NCBI RefSeq assembly: GCF_015674855.1
Contig: NZ_JADMLG010000011.1
Location: 62,001-126,000 of the forward strand
Source: Nocardia bovistercoris
Lineage (GTDB): Bacteria > Actinomycetota > Actinomycetes > Mycobacteriales > Mycobacteriaceae
Direction of reading: 5' to 3'
DNA: 64,000 nucleotides
Positions within the stretch are counted from its first letter, which is position 1; every line of letters begins with the position of its first letter. Shown piece by piece: positions 17,628 to 27,701 of this stretch. Both the position numbers and the translations under genes were made by a program. The notes beneath the pieces were generated by a model. The model saw only the letters and a list, made by a program, of their open reading frames with translations, searched no databases and was not told the DNA's origin.

Positions 17628-20028
17628 TGAGGACTACCCCGCCACCATCGCCGAGCTGCGCGCCAAGGCGGTGCGGATCGGCGCCGAGCTGGCCGCGATG
17701 AAACCGCCACCGCACCTGGCGAAGACCTTTCAGCGCGCGAACGCCGTGCGGCGCGCGCTGCATCAGATCACCCACCACAACACCTCCGTCGCCATCGCGG
17801 GCGGTTTCAACATCGGCAAGACGCTCGTCGTCTCGGAGTTGCTCGGCCTGTCCGAATTGCTGCCGGTGCGGGCCGAAGCGGCCACCGGCAACATCACCCG
17901 GATGCGGCTGCGGCCAGGAGCCACCCCCGCGATCACCTACGCCGCGATCACGCTGATGCCGGTGGAAATCGTCGCCGAGATGGTGGAATACGTCATCGCG
18001 GGGGTCACCGACGAGGTCGGGACACTGCCCGCCTACGCGGCGCTGCGAGCGCTGCGCGGCACGCCGATCGTCGATGTCGACGATCCGGCGGAGACGGACT
18101 GGTCGGCGCTGGAATCCGCGCTCGCACAGGCATGGCGCGCGCCCGCGACCAGTCCGGCGATCCGCAACGCCACCGTGGAACTGCTCGGTATAAGGAACGC
18201 GCTGCGGGTCGCGGGTCGGCAGCTGCCGCGCCGCCTGCCCGGCGCCGAGATACCCATAGGGTTGAACCTGCTGCCCGCGGCGCTGTTGATCGAGGACAGC
18301 CGCGACATCTCGGACGACCCGCTCGGCGCCGCGGCCCCGCACGAGGAGATCGGCGGCGCACAGCTGTCGTCCGAGGCCGGGCTGCGGGCGGTGTTCCCGC
18401 TGATCCACGAGGTGGTCGTGGACGTCGTGGTCGATCCGCGGGTGTGGTCGATCGCCGACACCGGCACCGATCTGCTCGACCTCCCCGGGGCGGGTGCGTC
18501 GAGCAAGCACGACGACTTCCTCATCGATCTGGCGATCGCGCAGGCGACGGTGGTGGCGTTCATGGTCGACGCCGAGAATCCGCAATCGGATCGGGTGGTG
18601 CGCATCCATCACGCGCTGGAGAAGGGGCGGCGCGATCGCCGGGCCGTCGCGGCGTCGGCGCTGGTGCTGGCGAACCGTTTCGATCGGGTGAATCCGCCTG
18701 TGCAGCCGATGAATTCGGCGGCGCAGCTCGGCGCGCACGAGGGCGTCGCCCGGGTGCTCGCCCAGGTCGACGCGCTGGCGGGGCAGCATTACGAACGACT
18801 GGTGCTGCTTTCGGCGCTCGGCGCCGCCGGGGAGCGCGGACAGACCGTGCCCGGCGCGAAAGCCAAGGACCAGAACGACGATTCGCGGCAGCGGTGGGCG
18901 CACGCTCTCGCGCATCTGCCCGCGGCGAGCGAAGGCGATCACCCCGTTCCCGCCCTGCGCGGCTACATCGCCGACTACGGGGTGCGCACCGCCCGTAACC
19001 TGATCACCGAACACCTGCTGCGCCACGGGCATCCGATCGTGCTCGCCGAAGCCCGCGCCGCCGAGGCCGAGCTCGACGAGCTGATGCGACTGCTCGGACC
19101 GCCCGCGCGACCCGCGGCCGCGGACGAGCGCGAGCGGATCCATACCCTGGTCTCGGCGTTGTCGCGGGTCATGCACCACATCCGGGACGGAGTGGACGAC
19201 ATCCGGCTGCTGTCCGGGCTCACCACCGCAGATGCCGACGGTGCGTCGGTACCGCTGGACGACGCGCTGCGCGCACGAGCCGCGCAGCTGGTGCACGGCT
19301 GGCCGCTGTGGCAGGAAACCATTCGGGTGGCCGCCGACCCGACCGCGCATACACCGCCCCCGAAATCCGGCGCGTTCGACGACTGGCTCGGCATCGAGAA
19401 CGAGATCGCCGACGAGCGCGGCGATTCGCACGACTCGGTCGCGCTCACCACCCGACCGCTGCTCGTCCACTATCGCGACAGCGCCGCCGCCCTGGCGGGC
19501 GAAGTGGACACCCTGCTCGGCGCGGCGCTGACGGCATGGCTCGACGAGGTCAGGACCGCCGAAGCGGTGCGCGTCGCGGCCGATCGGTACGGCAGCGCCG
19601 ACGCGCCCTCCGAGGACCGTCGGCTGCTCGAGCGACGGTGGGGCTCGATCAGCTCGCTCGACCTGGTGCGCAAGCGGCTGGCCGTGGTCGACCGGGTGTT
19701 CACCGGACCGTCGCTGGTCGAGCTCACTCCGGCACAGCGCCCCACCCGCGACGAGAACCATGACCCGGCGCATCCGAACCGCGCCCTGCCGTGGCATCCC
19801 GATCTGCCCGCCGCCGAGGCGGGCGGCCTGGCCGAACTCGCCCACCCGTTCACCGCGCTGCGGATCAGGCACGACTTCGTGGCGGCGCTGCACCGCGACG
19901 CCTGCCGATATGCCCAGCAGACGCTGGACCGGGTCTGCGCCGAGGTGCGCGGCCGCGCGGAATCGATCGACAAGGTAATCCTGCCCTCGGCCGCCGAGCA
20001 GCAGCGCATGAACGGAGACCAACGATGA
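17608..20028 (+). CDS. Dynamin-like large GTPase, SrfC-like
   Basis: 806 aa. The start ATG follows GAGGAGA and lies inside the end of the DUF4407 gene. G1 is 'GGFNIGKT' (~65-72), a dynamin-type P-loop. 'ATGNIT' supplies the switch-I threonine, 'DLPGAG' (~290) is G3 and 'NRFD' (~355) is G4. The C-terminal ~400 residues are helical, as in bacterial dynamin-like proteins. Size and pairing with an Hsp70-fold protein recall enterobacterial SrfC (PF10139), annotated as a putative virulence factor; that family name is my inference. Dynamin-like proteins remodel membranes or stabilise them under stress. Its stop overlaps the next start (ATGA). Confidence 0.75.
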   Translation: MGNSRPDEDYPATIAELRAKAVRIGAELAAMKPPPHLAKTFQRANAVRRALHQITHHNTSVAIAGGFNIGKTLVVSELLGLSELLPVRAEAATGNITRMRLRPGATPAITYAAITLMPVEIVAEMVEYVIAGVTDEVGTLPAYAALRALRGTPIVDVDDPAETDWSALESALAQAWRAPATSPAIRNATVELLGIRNALRVAGRQLPRRLPGAEIPIGLNLLPAALLIEDSRDISDDPLGAAAPHEEIGGAQLSSEAGLRAVFPLIHEVVVDVVVDPRVWSIADTGTDLLDLPGAGASSKHDDFLIDLAIAQATVVAFMVDAENPQSDRVVRIHHALEKGRRDRRAVAASALVLANRFDRVNPPVQPMNSAAQLGAHEGVARVLAQVDALAGQHYERLVLLSALGAAGERGQTVPGAKAKDQNDDSRQRWAHALAHLPAASEGDHPVPALRGYIADYGVRTARNLITEHLLRHGHPIVLAEARAAEAELDELMRLLGPPARPAAADERERIHTLVSALSRVMHHIRDGVDDIRLLSGLTTADADGASVPLDDALRARAAQLVHGWPLWQETIRVAADPTAHTPPPKSGAFDDWLGIENEIADERGDSHDSVALTTRPLLVHYRDSAAALAGEVDTLLGAALTAWLDEVRTAEAVRVAADRYGSADAPSEDRRLLERRWGSISSLDLVRKRLAVVDRVFTGPSLVELTPAQRPTRDENHDPAHPNRALPWHPDLPAAEAGGLAELAHPFTALRIRHDFVAALHRDACRYAQQTLDRVCAEVRGRAESIDKVILPSAAEQQRMNGDQR

Positions 20029-22964
20029 GCACGCCCGATCCCGCGAACGGCCCCCGCGAATCACTGCGCTACGAGCCGCGCGACCGCGCCGACAACACCG
20101 ACCTGACCGTGGCCGTCGACTACGGCTCGTGGTCGTCGGCCGCCGCGATCTTCGCCAATCGCCAGGTGCGCGACATCTTCGAACCGCAGGCCCTCGACCT
20201 GTGGGGCGCCGAACTCGCCGCCCTGCTCGGCGCGGAGAGCGGGATCGCGGAGAAGGTGTGCGAAGGGTTGGACAGCGCGGCCCGCCTGGATCACCGGTCG
20301 CCGAAACTGCGCATCCCCGCGTCGGTGGGCGAACTGCTCGATCGGCTCGGCGGCGACCCGGGCGGACTCCGGCACCGCCTCGCCGCGACGACCGCGATCG
20401 CGCTGGAACAGGTGCTCGCCTACGACGAGGTGAATGGTCCGCGTCTGGCGCCTACGCTCGACGACCTCTACACGAGGGTGTTCGCGCTGCCCGCGCTCTC
20501 GGTGCAGCGCCTGCACCTGCCCGCGCTCGGTCGACGCGACGACATCCCCGACACCGACGATCTGCTCGACGTCAGCAGCGTGCTCATGGTGGCCCCGAAG
20601 GAGGTGCGTTCGGCGCACCTGCGCGATATCGGCGACGAATCGAAGTACGAGGAGACCGACGAAGCGTTCCCCGGTTCGAAACGGGCGCTCGCCGAACCGC
20701 GACGCCGCGGCAGGCTCGCCGACCGCTCGCTACCCTTCGGCTGGCGCGCCGACACCGACCTGCTGGTCGGGCTCTCGATCCGGGATCTGGTCAAACGCGT
20801 CGAGTTCAACGCGCTCTCCTCCGCGAACGAGTTCGAGCTGCCCATCCGACCCCGGCTGACCCAGTTCGTGATCACCTTTCCCACCACGCTGGACCCCTTG
20901 GCGCGCAAACGGTACCGGCGCCTGGCGCACGACGCCCTCGCGGTAGCCCCTGACATCGACCCGACGGCGAAACCGATTGCCATCACGATGGATTGGGACG
21001 AGGGTGTGGCCGCGGCCATGTACTTCGTGCTGCGCTCGCTCTCCGGTTTCCTGGAACAGGGCCTCGACACCTTCCGCTCGCGCGCGGTCGGGCTGCCCGG
21101 CCGCCGCGGCGGCTGGCGCACGCACATGCTCGTCATCGATGTCGGCGGCGGCACCACCGACATCGCGCTGCTCGCCCTCGACCTCGTCGACCTCACCGCG
21201 GGCGATCCCGCGGGCCCGAACGACCCACCGGACCTGAAGGGCCGCAGCTATACTCTCGTGCCACGACTGCTCGGCTCCACCGGCCATCCGCAGCTCGGCG
21301 GCGATCTGCTCACGTTGCGCATGTTCTACTGGCTCAAGGCCGCGATCGCCGACCGCCTGCACGCCGACGATCCCGACCACATCCCGCTGGCCCCCGCCGT
21401 TCTCCGGTCCTACGACTACCGGCCCGTGCCCGCCGAGGTCCGCGCGGCGCTGCGGCGGCTGACGCCGACGCACCGCACCGCCGAGGTGGACGGACCGCAG
21501 GGATGGCAGGACGCCGCGTTCCTTCGGCTGTGGGGCGCGGTGGAGAACGCGAAGCGCAACGGGGTCGATTCGAAGGGCATCAAATTCAGGTTCGGCGCCA
21601 CCCACGCCGCCGACCTGCCATCGGGCGTCGCGTGGATCGACGCCCTGCGCGCGGGCGACATCTCGATCGAGTTGAGCCAGGCCGATTTCCGGCAGCTGTG
21701 CGCACCGCTGATCACCGGCGCCGCGCGCCTCGGCGCCGACCTGGTGCGGCGTTGCCTCGGGGGCGACACCTCCGCGCGACTCGACATCGTGGCGCTGTCG
21801 GGGCGGACCACAACCCTGCCCGGCGCGGACGACGACATCACCGAGGTGCTGGCGCGCGAGTTCGAGCGGGCCGACGGACCGGGAACGGTCCGCTGGAATC
21901 CCAACGGCGTGATCGTCGAGACCACCCACCCCAAGCAGGCCGCCGCCATCGGCGCGGCGTGGGTGGCGGGGGTCAACAGATTCGGCTTCGCCAACCGCCG
22001 CGCGCACGGCGGCGACGAGCTCACGGTGCAGGCGGGCGAGCTGCGCTGGACCCTGCCCATGAGCCTGGGTCCCGCGGGCGCCTTCGGCACCCCGATCCCC
22101 ATCCTGTCGGTGGGCACCCGCTACGCCATGACCGACCCGACCGGGTACGCGTCGACGATCGCGTTCACCCGGTCCGCCTGGCAGCCGCTGGCCGCGTCGA
22201 TCTCGCTGCACCGGCTGCTCGGACCGCTCGAAGGCGCCAGATCCATGGTGTGGGGGCACTACCTGTTCCCCGACAGCGGCGGCCGGATAGCGAGCAGAAC
22301 GCTGTGGTACCAGGCCCAGATCGATCAGAATCTGATGCTGCGGCTGCTCATCTGCCACGGGACCGAGGACGGTGTGCGGCCGCTGTTGCATCCTGACCTC
22401 GGAAATCACCTGGCCTCGGTCGAGGCGATGCGGCTCGCCGAGGTGGAGGCCGCGCGGCACTGCTTCGAGGGCGACCGGCTGCGCGGCGTGCCGAGGATCG
22501 AGGTGTGGAGCACCGAGGATCCCGAGCGCACCAGGACCGAACTGTTCGGCGCCGCGACCGCGGAGTCCGTGCTGACCGCGGCCACCACCACCGACGGCGC
22601 CTTCACCGGCGACTCGCGCCACCCCGGCGCGTCGCTCGGGCAGGACGCGGGTCGTATCGGCATTTCGGCACAGCCACTCCCGCTGGCGGGTTCGGGCAAG
22701 TACACCTTCGCCGTCGACGGCGTTGACACCGGCATCGAACTCCACGCCCCGACCTTCGACCCGGATATCGAGGTGGACGGCCCCGACTGGGCGACCCTGG
22801 ACGAATACGGAGAGCTGCGGATCCACGCGGGCTACCCGGTCTTCCGATTCGTCGACTCGATCGATGCGATGTGGCACGAATCGGGCACCGTGCACCTGGT
22901 CGACACCGAACCCGAGCCCGCCGAACCGCGTCCCGAACTCGATCCTTTCAGCGGAGAACACTGA
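20025..22964 (+). CDS. Hsp70/actin-fold ATPase, SrfB-like
   Basis: 979 aa. ATG at 20025 overlaps the GTPase stop (ATGA) and follows GGAGACC; the longer open frame upstream is a shadow. 'VAVDYGSWSSAAA' (~29-41) is the phosphate-1 loop and 'LVIDVGGGTTDIALL' (~369-383) the phosphate-2 loop of the actin/Hsp70 superfamily. 'IVALSGRTTTLPG' (~585) fits the adenosine loop. The C-terminal ~300 residues are not Hsp70-like and include a beta-rich end. Length and the adjacent GTPase fit SrfB (PF07520), though distant. No Hsp70 substrate-binding domain is evident, so a cytoskeletal or switch role is as likely as chaperoning. Confidence 0.7.
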   Translation: MSTPDPANGPRESLRYEPRDRADNTDLTVAVDYGSWSSAAAIFANRQVRDIFEPQALDLWGAELAALLGAESGIAEKVCEGLDSAARLDHRSPKLRIPASVGELLDRLGGDPGGLRHRLAATTAIALEQVLAYDEVNGPRLAPTLDDLYTRVFALPALSVQRLHLPALGRRDDIPDTDDLLDVSSVLMVAPKEVRSAHLRDIGDESKYEETDEAFPGSKRALAEPRRRGRLADRSLPFGWRADTDLLVGLSIRDLVKRVEFNALSSANEFELPIRPRLTQFVITFPTTLDPLARKRYRRLAHDALAVAPDIDPTAKPIAITMDWDEGVAAAMYFVLRSLSGFLEQGLDTFRSRAVGLPGRRGGWRTHMLVIDVGGGTTDIALLALDLVDLTAGDPAGPNDPPDLKGRSYTLVPRLLGSTGHPQLGGDLLTLRMFYWLKAAIADRLHADDPDHIPLAPAVLRSYDYRPVPAEVRAALRRLTPTHRTAEVDGPQGWQDAAFLRLWGAVENAKRNGVDSKGIKFRFGATHAADLPSGVAWIDALRAGDISIELSQADFRQLCAPLITGAARLGADLVRRCLGGDTSARLDIVALSGRTTTLPGADDDITEVLAREFERADGPGTVRWNPNGVIVETTHPKQAAAIGAAWVAGVNRFGFANRRAHGGDELTVQAGELRWTLPMSLGPAGAFGTPIPILSVGTRYAMTDPTGYASTIAFTRSAWQPLAASISLHRLLGPLEGARSMVWGHYLFPDSGGRIASRTLWYQAQIDQNLMLRLLICHGTEDGVRPLLHPDLGNHLASVEAMRLAEVEAARHCFEGDRLRGVPRIEVWSTEDPERTRTELFGAATAESVLTAATTTDGAFTGDSRHPGASLGQDAGRIGISAQPLPLAGSGKYTFAVDGVDTGIELHAPTFDPDIEVDGPDWATLDEYGELRIHAGYPVFRFVDSIDAMWHESGTVHLVDTEPEPAEPRPELDPFSGEH

Positions 22965-24022
22965 TGAGCGACACCAACATCCCGGACCGGCTCGAACAGC
23001 TCGAGGAACGTATCACGGCACTGGAAGGCTATCGGGCACAACAGGATTCGGATCAGCAACCCCATGACGAGTTCACCGCTTTCCTCGGCGGCATCGCGCA
23101 CACACTGTGCACCCCGCGCACCTTCACCGAGCACATCGGGGAACTGTTGATCACGGTGGGCACACTGCTGAGTCGGCCGACTCCCGACACCGACCCGGCA
23201 CCGGATCGCCCGGAGCACGAGCCGGAGACCGATACGCTCGACCCACCGCCCGAGGACATCCCGGTGAGTCCGCGCGTCGAGTTGTGGCGGAACCACACCC
23301 GAGGCACACCCGAACTGGCGGCGCCGACGCGCACCGACGACGAGATCGGCACGCTGCTGCCCACTCTCGCGTTCCGACTCGGCGAAGCGGACCGCGCGCG
23401 ACTCGAGGCCGAAGCCGGGCATCACGGACTGTCCATCGAACTCGACGGGTCCGACAGCGATGAAGTCGATCGGCTGCTCGGCGAGCACGCCGCTCGGTTC
23501 GGCGGCGCGGTCGAGACGATGCTCGCACTGGTCCGAACCGGTGGCGGCCTGTGGCATTTCCCGCCAGGCCAGAAAGCAACCCGCCTGGCGCCGGAACTAT
23601 ACCGCCGTCAATTGCTCGCGACCGCAGGCAGTTTGGGCACTTCCCAGAACGTCGTCGAAGCGGCCGTCAATCTCGACCGACAACTCAGGGCGGTGGTGCC
23701 GGTGGCGGGGACGGGAACATCCGCCCGCCTCGTCGCCCCCCCTCGGGACAGCCGATGGTGGACGCGGATACTCGATCCCTCCGCCGAGGCCGTGGCAGCC
23801 GTCTGTGCCGCCGATCCCCGCGAATGTCGAGTGTTCTACCCGGAAATCGGCATGTCCCTGCGCGAGCTCGAGCAAAAAACGACGATCGAAACGAAGCCGA
23901 CCAGGTTCCCGGCGGACCGCCCGAACACGGTGCTGTGGCCGCTTCGGCCGTCGGTGTCCGATCCGAAGAGCCCGGAGTCCTTTTCCATCTTGGGAGATTG
24001 CATCGTCGGCAGCACCCCCTGA
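22964..24022 (+). CDS. Fourth gene of the DUF4407/GTPase/ATPase operon, unknown function
   Basis: 352 aa. The start ATG shares one base with the upstream stop (TGATG). The N-terminus 'RLEQLEERITALEGYRAQQ' (~8-28) is a short coiled coil, followed by an Asp/Pro-rich linker (~70-110). The remainder is soluble and helical, with a C-terminal 'ETKPTRFPADRPNTVLWPLRP' region. No domain is recognised. Its position suggests an adaptor for the ATPase or GTPase, as SrfA accompanies SrfB/SrfC in enterobacteria; I see no sequence proof of homology. Confidence 0.75.
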   Translation: MSDTNIPDRLEQLEERITALEGYRAQQDSDQQPHDEFTAFLGGIAHTLCTPRTFTEHIGELLITVGTLLSRPTPDTDPAPDRPEHEPETDTLDPPPEDIPVSPRVELWRNHTRGTPELAAPTRTDDEIGTLLPTLAFRLGEADRARLEAEAGHHGLSIELDGSDSDEVDRLLGEHAARFGGAVETMLALVRTGGGLWHFPPGQKATRLAPELYRRQLLATAGSLGTSQNVVEAAVNLDRQLRAVVPVAGTGTSARLVAPPRDSRWWTRILDPSAEAVAAVCAADPRECRVFYPEIGMSLRELEQKTTIETKPTRFPADRPNTVLWPLRPSVSDPKSPESFSILGDCIVGSTP

Positions 24023-24053
24023 ACCCCACCCGCGGGCCCGGACGGGAAGCGGA

Positions 24054-24094
24054 CAGCCCGGCTTCGCGTAGAACTCGTACGCTCAGCCGGGCTG
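24054..24094. terminator. Bidirectional hairpin between convergent genes
   Basis: A perfect 9-bp stem, CAGCCCGGC / GCCGGGCTG with a 23-nt loop, lies between the operon end at 24022 and the convergent GNAT gene; its right arm enters the last codons of that gene. It plausibly terminates transcription from both sides. Confidence 0.5.
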
Positions 24095-24685
24095 CCGCAC
24101 CATCGTCCAGAAGCGCGGCAATCCCTCCGGCGCGTGCGCCGAGGTGACCGTGAAACCGTGTCGCTCGTAGAAGGGCAGGTTCGCTTCGTTGGCCGTCTCC
24201 AGGTAGCACGGATGGCCCTCGTCGCTCGCGCGCGCCAGTTCCGGATCGATCAGTGCGCCGCCGTGGCCGCGGCCCTGTTCGGCCGGATCGACGCCGAGGA
24301 TGAACAGGTGCAGGAACGGCTGACGCACCACGTCGCGCTGGGCGCGCTCGAACGCGGTGGTTATCGCGCCGAAGCGGCGAAAGGCGCCGAGCCCGAGGCG
24401 CAGCGGGGCCGCGGCGAAACCGGAGCCGACCAGTTCGCGCAGGCCGAGGCCGTTGTGACCGGGCGGCAGCCAGATCGCGGCCGCCCGGCCCGGCCGTTCG
24501 TCGAGCTTGCCGTATTTGGTTCCGAGCCGGGCCGCCGCGCCGAAGAACCACGGCAGCACCGCCGCGCGGCGCGCCGCGTCGGGCTGGACGAAGGTGAACA
24601 TGGGATCGTTGTGGAATGCGCGGGCCAACACCGTTCCGGGACCGGTCATAGGTCGAATCGTAGGCCCTCGCGCCGACGTCCACAC
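24083..24685 (-). CDS. GNAT family N-acetyltransferase
   Basis: About 200 aa. The acetyl-CoA signature 'LGVDPAEQGRGHGGALI' (Q/RxxGxG/A) and 'NEANLPFYERHGFTV' near the end are classical GNAT motifs. 'VLARAFHNDPMFTFVQPD' is the usual N-terminal helix of this subgroup. I chose GTG at 24685 because it retains the first beta-strand ('TIRPMT'); ATG at 24649 would lose it, and further upstream the frame is Arg/Ser-rich shadow. The substrate cannot be told from sequence. Confidence 0.8.
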   Translation of the reverse strand: MWTSARGPTIRPMTGPGTVLARAFHNDPMFTFVQPDAARRAAVLPWFFGAAARLGTKYGKLDERPGRAAAIWLPPGHNGLGLRELVGSGFAAAPLRLGLGAFRRFGAITTAFERAQRDVVRQPFLHLFILGVDPAEQGRGHGGALIDPELARASDEGHPCYLETANEANLPFYERHGFTVTSAHAPEGLPRFWTMVRQPG

Positions 24686-24879
24686 CCGACTCGGATCCGA
24701 GCGCCGACGACCGTGCGGGAGCCCCGGATCGAGCGCGATCGAAATCGGCTGCTCGTCCTCACCGCGCCGTAATCCACCTATATCTGCCGCTGACCTCAGC
24801 GATTCATTGCCGTAACAGTGATAGGCGAGAGTCCGTTCCAAGGGGAACGAACCGTGGTCCCGGCCGATGAGGAGTCTCG

Positions 24880-26292
24880 ATGAGTACCAACACCACAGAC
24901 GCGCCCGCGGACGGCTACCTGGCCAAACGCACCCTGCGATCGGGCTCGGCCGGGTGGGTGCTGCTGGCCGGGCTCGGCATCAGCTACGTCATCTCCGGTG
25001 ACTACTCGGGCTGGAACTTCGGCCTCGCGGAGGGCGGATTCGGCGGACTGCTCATCGCCACCGTGGTCATCGCGGCCATGTACCTGGCCATGGTGCTCGG
25101 CATGGCGGAACTATCCTCGGCGCTACCCGCCGCGGGCGGCGGCTACACCTTCGCGCGTCGCGCGCTCGGCCCGTGGGGCGGGTTCGCCACGGGCACCGCG
25201 ATTCTCATCGAGTACGCCATCGCACCGGCCGCCATCGCCACCTTCATCGGCGCCTACGTCGAATCGCTGAACCTGTTCGGCGTGACCGACGGATGGTGGG
25301 TCTACCTGGCCGTCTACGCGCTGTTCATCGGCATCCACCTGGCCGGTGTCGGCGAGGCGCTCAAGGCGATGTTCGTGATCACCGCGATCGCGCTCGTCGG
25401 ACTCGTGGTGTTCGCGGTGGCGGCGCTCGGGCGCTTCGACGCCGCGAACCTCACGAATATCGCCCCCGACGCCGACGCGGCGGGCGCTTCGACCTTCCTC
25501 CCGTTCGGCTACCTCGGGATCTGGGCGGCCATCCCGTTCGCGATCTGGTTCTTCCTCGCCGTGGAGGGGGTGCCGCTGGCCGCCGAGGAGTCCCGCGATC
25601 CGGCGCGCAACGTCCCGCGCGGCATCATCGTCGCCATGCTGACCCTGGTGGTCACGGGCGCGGTCGTGCTGGTGCTCGTCCCGGGCGCGCTCGGTTCCGA
25701 GGCGACGTCGGCCTCGGGGAACCCGCTGGTGGAGGCGCTCGGCGACGGCGCGGCGGCCAAGGCGGTCAACTACATCGGCCTGGCCGGTCTGGTGGCCAGC
25801 TTCTTCTCCATCGTCTACGCCTACTCCCGCCAGACCTTCGCGCTCTCGCGGGCGGGCTATCTGCCGACCAGCCTTTCGGTCACCAACTCCCGCAAGGCGC
25901 CCGTGCTCGCGTTGATCGTGCCCGGCGCGATCGGTTTCGGTCTCTCGCTCACCGGCGAAGGCGCGATGCTGCTGAACATGGCGGTATTCGGCGCCGCGCT
26001 CAGCTACGTGCTGATGATGGTGAGCCACATCGTGTTACGAGTGCGCGAACCGAATATGCCGCGCCCGTACCGCACTCCCGGCGGCATCGTCACCACCGCG
26101 TTCGCGCTGGTGATCGCGGCGGCCTCGGTGGCGGCCACCTTCCTGGTCGACCCGAAGGCGGCACTGTGGACCCTCGGTGTGTTCTGCGCCTTCCTCGCCT
26201 ACTTCGGCCTCTACAGCCGCCGCCACCTGGTCGCGAGCTCCCCCGACGAGGAGTTCGCGGCACTGGTGAAAGCGGAAGAGGACCTCGAATGA
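24880..26292 (+). CDS. eat: Ethanolamine permease (APC superfamily)
   Basis: 470 aa with about 12 hydrophobic helices. 'LGISYVISGDYSGWNFGL' near the start and 'ELSSALPAAGGGYTFARRALGP' are typical of ethanolamine/amino-acid APC permeases. The SD GAGGAG precedes the ATG. It overlaps the eutB start (ATGA), which supports ethanolamine as substrate. It would import ethanolamine for the downstream lyase. Confidence 0.88.
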   Translation: MSTNTTDAPADGYLAKRTLRSGSAGWVLLAGLGISYVISGDYSGWNFGLAEGGFGGLLIATVVIAAMYLAMVLGMAELSSALPAAGGGYTFARRALGPWGGFATGTAILIEYAIAPAAIATFIGAYVESLNLFGVTDGWWVYLAVYALFIGIHLAGVGEALKAMFVITAIALVGLVVFAVAALGRFDAANLTNIAPDADAAGASTFLPFGYLGIWAAIPFAIWFFLAVEGVPLAAEESRDPARNVPRGIIVAMLTLVVTGAVVLVLVPGALGSEATSASGNPLVEALGDGAAAKAVNYIGLAGLVASFFSIVYAYSRQTFALSRAGYLPTSLSVTNSRKAPVLALIVPGAIGFGLSLTGEGAMLLNMAVFGAALSYVLMMVSHIVLRVREPNMPRPYRTPGGIVTTAFALVIAAASVAATFLVDPKAALWTLGVFCAFLAYFGLYSRRHLVASSPDEEFAALVKAEEDLE

Positions 26293-27701
26293 CCGCCTAC
26301 CGCAGCACCAACGGCGTCCGCACCCACGTCTTCGCCGACCTGACCGACCTGCTCGCCAAGGCAACCCCGCTGCGCAGCGGCGACCAGCTCGCGGGCTGCG
26401 CCGCGGACACCGACGCCGAACGCGCGGCCGCCCAATGGGCCCTGGCCGAGGTCCCGCTGACCACCTTCCTCACCGACGTGGTCGTGCCCTACGAGACCGA
26501 CGAGGTCACCCGGCTCATCATCGACAGCCACGACCGGCAAGCCTTCGCCCCCATCGCTCATCTCACCGTCGGCGACCTGCGCGACTGGCTGCTCGCCGTC
26601 GCCGCCCGCGAGGACCCGGCGACGGCGCTCGGCGCGGTCGCCCCCGGACTGACCCCCGAAATGGTCGCGGCGGTCAGCAAGATCATGCGCAATCAGGACC
26701 TGATCGCCGTCGCCGCGGCCGCACGGGTGACCGCCGGCTTCCGCACCACCATCGGCCTGCCCGGCCGACTGAGCACCCGACTACAGCCCAACCACCCCAC
26801 CGACGATCCGCGCGGCATCGCCGCGGCGACCCTGGACGGACTGCTGCTCGGCTGCGGTGACGCGGTCATCGGCGTCAATCCCGCCACCGACTCGCCACGC
26901 GCCACCGCCGACCTGCTCGCCCTGCTCGACGAGGCGCGCGAGCGGTTCGCCATCCCGACCCAGTCGTGTGTGTTGTCCCACATCAGCACCACCATCGGGC
27001 TCATCGAGGCGGGCGCGCCGGTGGACCTGGTGTTCCAGTCGGTGGCGGGCACCGAGAGCGCCAACGCCGGATTCGGCGTGGACATCGCCCTGCTGCGGGA
27101 AGGCAACGAAGCGGGCCGGTCACTGCGGCGCGGGACAGTCGGCGACAACGTCATGTACCTGGAGACCGGACAGGGTTCGGCGCTCAGCGCGAACGCGCAC
27201 CTCGGCGTCGACGGAAGACCGGTCGACCAGCAGACTCTCGAAGCGCGCGCCTACGCCGTCGCGCGAGACCTGCGCCCGCTGCTGGTCAACACCGTCGTCG
27301 GATTCATCGGACCCGAATACCTCTACGACGGCAAACAGATCATCAGAGCCGGTCTCGAAGACCACTTCTGCGGGAAGCTGCTCGGCCTCCCGATGGGTGT
27401 CGACGTCTGTTACACCAACCACGCCGAAGCGGACGCCGACGACACCGACACCCTGCTGACCCTGCTCGCCGCGGCGGGCTGCGCCTTCGTCATCGCGGTG
27501 CCGGGAGCCGACGACGTGATGCTCGGCTACCAGAGCCTCAGCTTCCACGACGCGCTCTACGTGCGCAGACTGCTCGGGCTGCGTCCCGCGCCGGAATTCG
27601 AGGACTGGCTCGCCGGACTCGGCATGCTCGACGCGGGCGGCGGACTGCGTCAGCTGGAACCGCTGTCCTCACCGCTGCGCGCGCTGGCGGGCTCCCGATG
27701 A
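26289..27701 (+). CDS. eutB: Ethanolamine ammonia-lyase large subunit
   Basis: 470 aa, the usual length for EutB. Family stretches include 'SKIMRNQDLIAVA', 'LQPNHPTDDPRG', 'GDAVIGVNPATDSP', 'VFQSVAGTESANAGFG' and 'MGVDVCYTNHAEADADD'. With EutC it forms the adenosylcobalamin-dependent enzyme that splits ethanolamine into acetaldehyde and ammonia. No eut shell genes are nearby, so the pathway runs in the cytosol. It overlaps its neighbours by 4 nt on both sides. Confidence 0.95.
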   Translation: MTAYRSTNGVRTHVFADLTDLLAKATPLRSGDQLAGCAADTDAERAAAQWALAEVPLTTFLTDVVVPYETDEVTRLIIDSHDRQAFAPIAHLTVGDLRDWLLAVAAREDPATALGAVAPGLTPEMVAAVSKIMRNQDLIAVAAAARVTAGFRTTIGLPGRLSTRLQPNHPTDDPRGIAAATLDGLLLGCGDAVIGVNPATDSPRATADLLALLDEARERFAIPTQSCVLSHISTTIGLIEAGAPVDLVFQSVAGTESANAGFGVDIALLREGNEAGRSLRRGTVGDNVMYLETGQGSALSANAHLGVDGRPVDQQTLEARAYAVARDLRPLLVNTVVGFIGPEYLYDGKQIIRAGLEDHFCGKLLGLPMGVDVCYTNHAEADADDTDTLLTLLAAAGCAFVIAVPGADDVMLGYQSLSFHDALYVRRLLGLRPAPEFEDWLAGLGMLDAGGGLRQLEPLSSPLRALAGSR

